Source: Streptomyces rubiginosohelvolus (GTDB lineage: Bacteria > Actinomycetota > Actinomycetes > Streptomycetales > Streptomycetaceae). Taken from it: 57,731 nt of DNA. The notes under the pieces were generated by a model. It had not been told where the DNA came from and did no database searches. It was given only the letters and a program-made list of their open reading frames with translations. Within the stretch, counting starts at the first letter, position 1, and each line of letters starts with the position of its first letter. This document shows positions 40,574-47,845 of the stretch, one piece after another. Where the stretch lies: contig NZ_BMTW01000025.1 of the NCBI RefSeq assembly GCF_014649875.1, forward strand, positions 1-57,731. The letters run 5' to 3'. The position numbers were made by a program, and so were the translations under genes.

Positions 40574-40693
40574 GGCCGACAGCGTAGTGGCCGGGGCCGG
40601 ACCGCACGGCCGTGGACGGCCATGGGCAGATCAGGGGTCGTGCGGATAGGGTCGGGGCGGCGCGACTGCCTGTTCGAAAGCAAGGGATGCAAG

Positions 40694-41830
40694 GTGACGG
40701 ACGGAGCAGATGTGGAGACCGCCCGCGTGCTCGTGGCGGCGGACAAGTTCAAGGGCTCGCTCACGGCCGTACAGGTCGCGGAGCGGGTGACGGCCGGGCT
40801 GCGGCGCGTCGTCCCCGGCCTGGCGGTGGAGACCCTGCCGGTCGCGGACGGCGGCGACGGTACGGTCGCGGCGGCGGTGGCCGCCGGATTCGAGCGCCGC
40901 GAGGCGCGGGTGACCGGCCCCCTCGGCGACCCGGTGACGGCGGCGTACGCGCTGCGCGGGGACACCGCCGTGGTGGAGATGGCCGAGGCCTCGGGCCTCC
41001 AGCACCTGCCCGACGGGGTGTTCGCCCCGCTCACGGCCACCACGTACGGCTCGGGTGAGCTGCTGAAGGCCGCCCTGGAGGCCGGGGCGACGACGATCGT
41101 CTTCGGGGTCGGCGGCAGCGCCACCACCGACGGCGGCGCGGGCATGCTCGCCGCCCTGGGCGCCCGCTTCCTGGACGGGGACGGCAAGCCCGTCGGCCCC
41201 GGCGGCGGACCGCTCGCGACGCTGGCCGAGGCGGACCTCTCCGGGCTCGACCCGCGCCTGGCGGACGTCGACCTGGTCCTGGCCAGCGACGTGGACAACC
41301 CGCTGACCGGGCCCAAGGGGGCGCCCGAGGTGTACGGGCGGCAGAAGGGCGCGAGCGAGGAGGACATCGCGGTCCTCGACGCGGCCCTCACGCACTACGC
41401 CTCGATCCTGGGACCGGAGACGGCGGACCTGCCCGGCGCCGGTGCGGCCGGAGGCATCGGCTACGGGGCGCTCGTCGCCCTCGGCGCCCGTTTCCGCCCC
41501 GGCATCGAGGTCATGCTCGACGTCCTCGGCTTCGCGCCCGCGCTCGCCCGCGCCACGCTGGTGATCACGGGCGAGGGCTCGCTCGACGAGCAGACCCTCC
41601 ACGGCAAGGCCCCGGCCGGGGTCGCCGCCGCCGCCCGCGCGGCCGGGATCGAGGTCGTCGCGGTCTGCGGCCGCCTCGCCCTGCCCCCGGAGGCCCTGGA
41701 GAAGGCGGGCATCCGCCGCGCCTACGCCCTCGCCGAACTGGAACCGGACCCGGCGGTGTCCATGGCCCAGGCGGGCCCGCTGCTGGAGCGGGCTGCGGAG
41801 TCGATCGCGCGGGACTTCCTGGCGGGCTGA
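40694..41830 (+). CDS. Glycerate kinase
   Basis: A 378-residue enzyme of the GarK/GlxK glycerate 2-kinase family. It has LVAADKFKGSLTAVQVAERV at the start, ETLPVADGGDGTV, VFGVGGSATTDGGAGMLAAL, DVDNPLTGPKGAPEVYGRQKGA and VITGEGSLDEQTLHGKAP. It phosphorylates D-glycerate to 2-phosphoglycerate, feeding glyoxylate carbon into glycolysis. GTG 40694 has an AAGGGA site; an upstream in-frame extension is non-coding. It is followed by a minus-strand CdaR-type regulator, and CdaR proteins commonly control glycerate-use genes. That regulatory link is inferred. Confidence 0.92.
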   Translation: MTDGADVETARVLVAADKFKGSLTAVQVAERVTAGLRRVVPGLAVETLPVADGGDGTVAAAVAAGFERREARVTGPLGDPVTAAYALRGDTAVVEMAEASGLQHLPDGVFAPLTATTYGSGELLKAALEAGATTIVFGVGGSATTDGGAGMLAALGARFLDGDGKPVGPGGGPLATLAEADLSGLDPRLADVDLVLASDVDNPLTGPKGAPEVYGRQKGASEEDIAVLDAALTHYASILGPETADLPGAGAAGGIGYGALVALGARFRPGIEVMLDVLGFAPALARATLVITGEGSLDEQTLHGKAPAGVAAAARAAGIEVVAVCGRLALPPEALEKAGIRRAYALAELEPDPAVSMAQAGPLLERAAESIARDFLAG

Positions 41831-41878
41831 CGACCGGACGACCGGCTGTCGTCGGCCCCGCTCCGTGGCGGTCCCCGC

Positions 41879-42631
41879 TCACGGCGGTGCCGACGACAGC
41901 CGCAGCACGTCCAGCGCCAGCACCAGGTCCACCAGTTCACGCGGCCGGGACAGTGAGCGTGCGGTCAGCCGTTCCAGGCGGCGCAGCCGGTTGAAGACCG
42001 TGTTGCGATGACAGCCCAGCCGGGCCGCCGCCCGGCCCACCGAACCCCCGCATTCCAGCCAGGTCTCCAGCGTCTCCACCAGCAGTGACCGCTCCGCCGG
42101 TACGAGCGTCAGCAGCGGGCCGAACACCTCCGCCAGCAGCCGGGTGGACAGCTCCGGGCGGCTCACCAGCAGGGCCGCCGGAAGCCGCTCGTCCAGCCGG
42201 ACGATCTCCCGGCTGCCCGGCTCGCACGTCAGCAGCGCCGTGCCCGCCAGCCGGCGCGCGGCGCCCACCTCCGCCAGGGAGCCCACCACCGGGCTCACCC
42301 CTCCCGGCCCGGCACCCAGCTTCCTGAGCCGCGCCGCCGCCCGGGCCGGACCCGCCGGGCCCAGCAGCACCACCGCGACCTCCCGGCCGCCCTCCCGGGT
42401 CTCCACCTCGCCCGGGGAACCCTCCGCCGTGCCCCACCACCAGCGCGACCCGTCCGCGTCCGGGCCCTCGACCACCGCCGCGTCCGGCACCGGTGTGCCC
42501 AGCACCACCACGGCGTAACGGCCCCGCTCCGGCAGCCCGAGGGCGCGCGCCGCACGGGTCACCAGGGCCGGCGTGGCCCCGCCCGCCAGCAGTGGGCCGA
42601 GCAGCGCCCCGTACCGCGTTCCACGCCGCAT
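41879..42631 (-). CDS. CdaR/PucR-type transcriptional regulator
   Basis: A 250-residue protein with the PucR/CdaR C-terminal HTH GRAAARLGCHRNTVFNRLRRLE (about 205-225) preceded by a GGDEF-like linker. ATG 42631 is chosen because GGAG lies 8 bases upstream. In-frame codons further upstream (to 42868) overlap the promoter region of the ABC operon and look less protein-like. A shorter-than-usual CdaR protein that lacks an N-terminal sensor is a possibility. It is convergent with the glycerate kinase gene and divergent from the liv operon, and could control either. Confidence 0.75.
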   Translation of the reverse strand: MRRGTRYGALLGPLLAGGATPALVTRAARALGLPERGRYAVVVLGTPVPDAAVVEGPDADGSRWWWGTAEGSPGEVETREGGREVAVVLLGPAGPARAAARLRKLGAGPGGVSPVVGSLAEVGAARRLAGTALLTCEPGSREIVRLDERLPAALLVSRPELSTRLLAEVFGPLLTLVPAERSLLVETLETWLECGGSVGRAAARLGCHRNTVFNRLRRLERLTARSLSRPRELVDLVLALDVLRLSSAPP

Positions 42632-42802
42632 CCGCCGCTCCGTCCCCGGGTCCGGGCGCTCCTGATGACCGATGAGGATGCCACCGGCCCCGGCCGCGGG
42701 CGCCCGCCCGTCACGGCGTCTGTGCGCGTGCACAACGAGGCCCTTCGTTCGCTGGTCACCCGCATCGAGTCCGCCCCGCCCCGTGGACGCACGTCCCGCC
42801 CG

Positions 42803-42838
42803 GTGCTGGTCTGTGGCACCACCCCCACAGACCAGCAC
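42803..42838. promoter_or_regulatory. Perfect 14-bp inverted repeat upstream of livF
   Basis: GTGCTGGTCTGTGG (42803-42816) and CCACAGACCAGCAC (42825-42838) pair perfectly around 8 bases. It ends 12 bases before the GGAAGGAGGAGG ribosome binding site of livF. It could be an operator for the divergent CdaR-type gene or a leader hairpin acting on translation or transcription of the transporter operon. Confidence 0.75.
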
Positions 42839-42866
42839 GACACACATGGCGGAAGGAGGAGGACGC

Positions 42867-43664
42867 ATGGCAACGCTGGAGATCCGCTCGCTGTCCGTCG
42901 GCTACGGCCCGGTCCGGGCCCTGCGCGACATCTCGGTCGACGTACCGGACGGCGGGATCACCGCCGTGCTCGGCGGCAACGGCGCGGGCAAGACCACGCT
43001 GCTGCGGGCCGTGTCGCGGACCCTCGGCTTCCACCGCGGGACGGGCACCGGGACCATCCGGTTCGACGGCCAGGCCCTGGAAGGGCTGCGGCCCGCCCAG
43101 GTGGTGGCCGCGGGAGTGGTCCAGGTACCGGAGGGCCGGCAGGTCTTCGCCCGGATGACGGTGGCCGACAACCTGCGGGCGGGCGCCCTCGGGGCACGCG
43201 GCGGGCGCAAGGAGACCGGCGCGGCGCTCGCCCGGGTGCACGAACTGTTCCCGGTGCTCGCCGACCGCGCGCACCAGCGGGCCGGGCTGCTGTCCGGCGG
43301 CGAGCAGCAGATGCTGGCCATGGGCCGCGCCCTGATGGCGGGACCCAGGCTGCTCCTGCTGGACGAACCCTCGCTCGGCCTCGCCCCGCTGATGGCGGCC
43401 AGGATCGCCGAGACCGTGCAGGAGATCAACGCGGGCGGCACCTCCGTCATGCTCGTCGAGCAGAACGCCGCGATCGCCCTGCGCCTCGCCTCCACGGCGT
43501 ACGTCCTCGACGTCGGCGAGGTCGCCCTGTCCGGGCCCGCCGACGAACTCGCCGCCTCCGACGAGGTGCGCCGCCGCTATCTCGGCGTCGTCGACGAGGA
43601 CGCGGCGGCGGACGCCGACCCGGCCGCCCGCACCCGGCGCACCCTGAGCAGGTGGTCCGCGTGA
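42867..43664 (+). CDS. livF: Branched-chain amino-acid-type ABC transporter ATP-binding protein
   Basis: A 265-residue ABC ATPase of the LivF subfamily. Walker A is GGNGAGKTTLL, the signature LLSGGEQQMLAMGRALM, Walker B RLLLLDEPSLGLAP and the switch His-equivalent region MLVEQNAAIAL. The C-terminus has an unusual acidic Asp/Ala-rich tail. A GGAAGGAGGAGG ribosome binding site precedes ATG 42867. It is the first gene of the operon and its stop overlaps livG's GTG. Confidence 0.93.
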   Translation: MATLEIRSLSVGYGPVRALRDISVDVPDGGITAVLGGNGAGKTTLLRAVSRTLGFHRGTGTGTIRFDGQALEGLRPAQVVAAGVVQVPEGRQVFARMTVADNLRAGALGARGGRKETGAALARVHELFPVLADRAHQRAGLLSGGEQQMLAMGRALMAGPRLLLLDEPSLGLAPLMAARIAETVQEINAGGTSVMLVEQNAAIALRLASTAYVLDVGEVALSGPADELAASDEVRRRYLGVVDEDAAADADPAARTRRTLSRWSA

Positions 43665-44449
43665 CGACCACCGCGCCCAGCACCACGGCCGCCCTCGCCG
43701 TTCAGGACGTCACCGTCCGCTTCGCCGGACTCACCGCCCTCGACGCCGTCTCCTTCACCGTCGAACCCGGCAGCGTGCACGCCGTCATCGGGCCCAACGG
43801 CGCCGGCAAGTCCACCTGCTTCAACGTTCTGTCCGGGGTCTACCGCGCCTCCTCCGGGCGCGTCCGCCTCGGCGACACCGAGCTCACCGGACTCCCGCCG
43901 CACGCCATCGCGGACCTCGGAGTCGCCCGCACCTTCCAGAACCTGGCGCTGCCCCCGCACGCCACCGTCGCCGACAGCCTTCTCCTCGGCCGCCACCGGC
44001 TGACCCGCTCCGGGTTCCTCGCCACCGGTCTGCGGCTTCCTTCCGCTGTCCGTGAGGAGCGGCACCACCGCGAGCGGGTCCACGAGATCGCCGCGTTCAT
44101 CGGGCTGGAGGGGGAGTTGGAGCGGCCCGCCGGATCGCTTCCGTACGGGCAGCAGAAGCTCGTCGAGCTCGGCCGCGCGCTGTGCATGGAGCCGAAGGTC
44201 CTGCTGCTCGACGAGCCGATCGCCGGGATGACCGCGGACGAGCGCCGCCGCACCGCCGCCGTCGTGGCCGACGTACGCGACAGCCTCGGCATCTCCATCG
44301 TGCTGGTCGAGCACGACATGGGGGTGGTGATGCGGCTCGCGGACGCGGTGACCGTACTCGACTTCGGACGACGGATCGCCGGGGGCACCCCCGCCGAGGT
44401 CCAGAACGATCCGGCCGTCGTCCAGGCCTACTTGGGAGCACCTCAATGA
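43661..44449 (+). CDS. livG: Branched-chain amino-acid-type ABC transporter ATP-binding protein
   Basis: A 262-residue ABC ATPase of the LivG subfamily, longer in the helical region. Walker A is GPNGAGKSTCFNVLSG, the signature LPYGQQKLVELGRALCMEP, Walker B KVLLLDEPIAGM and switch region VLVEHDMGVVM. GTG 43661 overlaps livF's stop and its own stop overlaps livH's ATG, so the genes are coupled. It works with LivF to energise the LivH/LivM permease. Confidence 0.93.
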   Translation: MTTTAPSTTAALAVQDVTVRFAGLTALDAVSFTVEPGSVHAVIGPNGAGKSTCFNVLSGVYRASSGRVRLGDTELTGLPPHAIADLGVARTFQNLALPPHATVADSLLLGRHRLTRSGFLATGLRLPSAVREERHHRERVHEIAAFIGLEGELERPAGSLPYGQQKLVELGRALCMEPKVLLLDEPIAGMTADERRRTAAVVADVRDSLGISIVLVEHDMGVVMRLADAVTVLDFGRRIAGGTPAEVQNDPAVVQAYLGAPQ

Positions 44450-45336
44450 CCACGTTCGTCGAACTCCTCCTCGGCGGCCTGTCGATCGGCTCGGTCTACG
44501 CACTCATCGCGCTCGGGTTCGTCGTCATCTTCAAGGCCACCGAGGTCGTCAACTTCGCCCACGCGTCCCTGCTGTTGGCAGGCGGCTACGTCACCGCCGT
44601 GCTCCACGACGACATCGGGTTCTGGCCCGCCCTGCTCGTCGGCATCGCCGGCGCCGCGGCCGTCGGCGCTGCCATCGAGTTCTTCGTGATGCGCCGCTAC
44701 CGGGGCAGCGACCACAGTGTCCTCGCCATCGTCACCATCGGCGTCGACATCCTCCTCATCACCGAACTCACCCGCCGCATGGGCACGGACGTCCTCGCCC
44801 TCGGCGACCCCTGGGGCAACGAGGTCGTCCAGATCGGCGGCATCACCCTCGCCCAGACCCGCATCGCCGCGTTCCTCGCCGCCGGGCTGCTGATCACGGT
44901 GTTCCTGCTCGCCTTCCGCTACACCTCGTGGGGTGTGTCGATGCGGGCCGCCGCCGAGAACCCGCAGACGGCGGCGCTCATGGGCATCAGGCTGGGGCGG
45001 GTCTCGCTCGCCGCCTGGGCGGTCGCCGGGGCGCTGGCCGCCGTCGCCGCGCTCTTCCTCACCGTGTTCCCGACCCCGGGCCTGGAGCGCGCCACCTCGC
45101 TCGCCGCACTCAAGGCGTTCCCCGCCGCCATCCTCGGCGGGCTCGACTCCACCACCGGGGCGCTGGCCGGCGGACTCATCGTGGGCGTCACCGAATCGCT
45201 CGCCACCGGCTACCAGAGCGATCTCTCCTTCCTCGGCCGGGGCATCGGCGATCTGGCGCCCTACCTGGTGATGGTGGCCGTCCTGCTGATCCGCCCCGCG
45301 GGACTCTTCGGCACGAAGGAGCTGGCCCGTGTCTGA
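44446..45336 (+). CDS. livH: Branched-chain amino-acid-type ABC transporter permease
   Basis: A 296-residue permease with about eight membrane helices. It has the LivH opening LLLGGLSIGSVYALIALGFV and TEVVNFAHASLLLAGGY, then the coupling segment MRAAAENPQTAALMGIRLGR. It forms the channel with LivM. ATG 44446 overlaps livG's stop; the coding region overlaps livM by eight bases. Confidence 0.93.
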   Translation: MTTFVELLLGGLSIGSVYALIALGFVVIFKATEVVNFAHASLLLAGGYVTAVLHDDIGFWPALLVGIAGAAAVGAAIEFFVMRRYRGSDHSVLAIVTIGVDILLITELTRRMGTDVLALGDPWGNEVVQIGGITLAQTRIAAFLAAGLLITVFLLAFRYTSWGVSMRAAAENPQTAALMGIRLGRVSLAAWAVAGALAAVAALFLTVFPTPGLERATSLAALKAFPAAILGGLDSTTGALAGGLIVGVTESLATGYQSDLSFLGRGIGDLAPYLVMVAVLLIRPAGLFGTKELARV

Positions 45337-46528
45337 CACCACCGCCGAAGCCCCCGCCGCCCCCGCCGTGACCGCTCCCGTACGCGGCGGCGGACCGGAG
45401 AGCATCACGGACCGGCTGCGCAGCCCCCGTACGTACGCCGTCCTCATCGGCTCCCTGCTGCTCCTCGTCCTTCCGTTCTACCTGGACCGCTTCTGGCTCC
45501 AGGCCGGACTGTTCGCGATGGCTGCGGCGATCGGCGCCATCGGGCTCAACATGCTCACCGGCGCCACCGGCCAACTCTCCATGGGCCACGCGTTCTTCCT
45601 CGCCGTCGGCGCGTACGGCTACTGCGTCCTCGCGGGGGAGAGCAGCACCGAGAACGGCCACACGCTGACCGGCCTCGGTCTTCCCACCTGGCTGGCCGCG
45701 ATCCTCGCGGTGCTGCTCGCCGGGGCGGCGGGCGGCATCTTCAGCCCCATCGCCGGGCGGCTGCGCGGCGCCTACCTCGGCATCGCGACCCTCGCGCTGA
45801 TCTTCATCGGGCAGCACGTCCTGTTCAACGCGGGATCGCTGACCGGCGGTTACAACGGCCGGGCCGTACCGCCGCTGTCCGTCTTCGGGTTCACCTTCGA
45901 CGACTCCGAACTCGTCGTCGCCGCCGTCCCGTTCGGTTCCTCGGAGAAGCTCTGGTACGCGGGTCTGCTCGCGCTCCTGCTGAGCGCCCTGTTCGCCCGG
46001 GGCGTGCTGCGCGGCCGGCCCGGACGCGCCATGAACGCCATCCGCGACCACCGGATCGCGGCCGGGGTGATGGGTGTGCCCGTGGCCCGCTACCGGGCCG
46101 GCGTCTTCGTCCTGTCCTCGATGTACGCGGGCCTCGCGGGCGTCCTGCTCGCCCTGGTCTTCCAGCGGACCGTGCCCGAGTACTTCGGCATGATCCTGTC
46201 CCTCGAATACCTCGCCATGATCGTCATCGGCGGTCTCGGCAGCGTCGCGGGAGCCGTGATCGGCGCCGCCTTCGTCTCCCTGCTCCCGCAGGTGTTCACG
46301 CACTACAGCGACTCCCTGCCGCTGGTCTCCGCCCCCGGCACGGGCGGTCTCGCACCCGGTGAGGCGTCCCGCTATCTGTACGGCGCCGCGGTGGTCGCGG
46401 TGGTCCTGTTCCTGCCCGGCGGCCTCGCCCGCCTCGGCCTCGCCCGCACGAAGAAGCCGCAGGCTCCGAAGAATCCGGCTGTTCCGAAGCAACCAGCGGC
46501 TCCGAAGAATCCAGGGGAGAAGTCATGA
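45329..46528 (+). CDS. livM: Branched-chain amino-acid-type ABC transporter permease
   Basis: A 399-residue permease with an N-terminal extension and about ten helices. It has LNMLTGATGQLSMGHAFFLA (LivM signature), the coupling segment MNAIRDHRIAAGVMGVPVAR and MIVIGGLGSVAGAVIGA. A C-terminal low-complexity tail has repeated APKNPAVPKQP residues, encoded by a 14-bp direct repeat (GCTCCGAAGAATCC at 46463 and 46499). Its stop overlaps livK's ATG. Confidence 0.92.
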   Translation: MSDTTAEAPAAPAVTAPVRGGGPESITDRLRSPRTYAVLIGSLLLLVLPFYLDRFWLQAGLFAMAAAIGAIGLNMLTGATGQLSMGHAFFLAVGAYGYCVLAGESSTENGHTLTGLGLPTWLAAILAVLLAGAAGGIFSPIAGRLRGAYLGIATLALIFIGQHVLFNAGSLTGGYNGRAVPPLSVFGFTFDDSELVVAAVPFGSSEKLWYAGLLALLLSALFARGVLRGRPGRAMNAIRDHRIAAGVMGVPVARYRAGVFVLSSMYAGLAGVLLALVFQRTVPEYFGMILSLEYLAMIVIGGLGSVAGAVIGAAFVSLLPQVFTHYSDSLPLVSAPGTGGLAPGEASRYLYGAAVVAVVLFLPGGLARLGLARTKKPQAPKNPAVPKQPAAPKNPGEKS

Positions 46529-47778
46529 AACTGAGAGTGCTCACGGCCGTCGTCGCGGCCCTCGCCGTCACCCTCGTCGGGTGCAGCGGCAAGGCGACCG
46601 AAGGAAAGGCGGACGAGGAGGGCAAGGGCGGGATCAAGACGGGTCCCGGGGTCTCCTCCTCGACGATCTCCCTCGGGGTGCTGACCGACATGACCGGCGT
46701 CTACGCCTCGCTGGGCAAGAGCGTCACCCAGGCCCAGCAGCTGTGGGTGAAGCAGACCAACGACGCGGGCGGCATCTGCGACCGGAAGATCGAACTGACG
46801 GTCCGCGACCACGGATACGATCCGCAGAAGGCCATCGCCGCGTACACCGAACTGGTGCCGGACGTGGCGGGCTTCGCCCAGTTCATCGGCTCCCCGTTCG
46901 TCGCCGCCGTCGAACAGCGCATCGACGGCCAGGACAAGGGCCTCGTCCTGCCGCAGGCCTGGTCGGCGAACCTGCTGGGCTCCCCGTACATCCGCGTCAT
47001 CGGCGCCACCTACGACGTCGAGACGATCAACCTCATCGACTACCTCCTCGCCGAGAAGCGCATCGCGAAGGGCGACAAGATCGGTCACGTCTACTTCGAG
47101 GGCGACTACGGCGAGAACGCGCTCGTCGGCTCGAAGCACGCGGCGAAGGAGGCCGGGCTCACCGTCGTCGAGCAGAAGATCAAGCCGACCGACAACGACA
47201 TGACGGCCCAGGTCGCCGCCCTCAAGCAGGCCGGCGTCAAGGCCGTGGTCGTCAGCGCAGGCCCCCGCCAGGCCGCCTCGCTCGTCGGCGTCGCCGCGGC
47301 CACCGGCTTCAACGTCCCGGTCGTCGGCAACAACTCGGCCTTCGCGCCGCAGCTGTTGAAGACCCAGGCGGGCCCGGCCCTGCTCAAGGACTACTACGTC
47401 GCCTCCTCCACCCTGCCCATCGGCGACCCGGGCGACGGACCCGCCAAGCTCGCCAAGGAGTACGCCGCCCAGTACCCGAAGGACGTCCTCGACAACGGCG
47501 TCGTCGCCGGCTACACGGCGGCCTCCCTCTTCGGCGAGGCCCTGTCCAAGGCCTGCGACGACAAGGACCTCACCCGCGAGGGCATCGACAAGGCGCTCCT
47601 CACGATCAAGGGGTACGGGACCGAGTTCGGGGTGACGCACGACTTCTCGGACCCGAAGGCGCCGTCCACCCGGGAGAGCGTCATCATGAAGCCCGACGCC
47701 GCTGCCGCCGGCGGGCTGAAGGTGGTCCGGCCGGCCGAGGTCGCCCCGGCGGCCGAGTCCTTCACCATCGGCGACTGA
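46525..47778 (+). CDS. livK: Branched-chain amino-acid-type ABC transporter substrate-binding lipoprotein
   Basis: A 417-residue lipoprotein with a lipobox LVGC (Cys20), a charged linker and a Leu/Ile/Val-binding fold (about 45-415). It has SLGVLTDMTGVYASLGKSVT and the QQLWVKQTNDAGGICDRKIE segment, plus a C-terminal lobe with PSTRESVIMKP. The bound ligand could be amino acids, amides or urea; the sequence does not tell. ATG 46525 overlaps livM's stop. The gene is last in the operon, contrary to the usual binding-protein-first order, and converges on the kinase gene. Confidence 0.92.
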   Translation: MKLRVLTAVVAALAVTLVGCSGKATEGKADEEGKGGIKTGPGVSSSTISLGVLTDMTGVYASLGKSVTQAQQLWVKQTNDAGGICDRKIELTVRDHGYDPQKAIAAYTELVPDVAGFAQFIGSPFVAAVEQRIDGQDKGLVLPQAWSANLLGSPYIRVIGATYDVETINLIDYLLAEKRIAKGDKIGHVYFEGDYGENALVGSKHAAKEAGLTVVEQKIKPTDNDMTAQVAALKQAGVKAVVVSAGPRQAASLVGVAAATGFNVPVVGNNSAFAPQLLKTQAGPALLKDYYVASSTLPIGDPGDGPAKLAKEYAAQYPKDVLDNGVVAGYTAASLFGEALSKACDDKDLTREGIDKALLTIKGYGTEFGVTHDFSDPKAPSTRESVIMKPDAAAAGGLKVVRPAEVAPAAESFTIGD

Positions 47779-47811
47779 GCCCCGCGTCGGGAGGGCTGAC
47801 CGGAGACTGAC

Positions 47812-47845
47812 GGAGGTCTGACCGGGGCAGCCCGGTCAGACCTCC
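47812..47845. terminator. Bidirectional terminator, perfect 15-bp stem
   Basis: GGAGGTCTGACCGGG (47812-47826) and CCCGGTCAGACCTCC (47831-47845) pair perfectly around a GCAG loop. It lies 34 bases after livK, and its right arm contains the stop codon and last codons of the convergent kinase gene. It is among the strongest terminators in the window and serves both genes. Confidence 0.9.
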
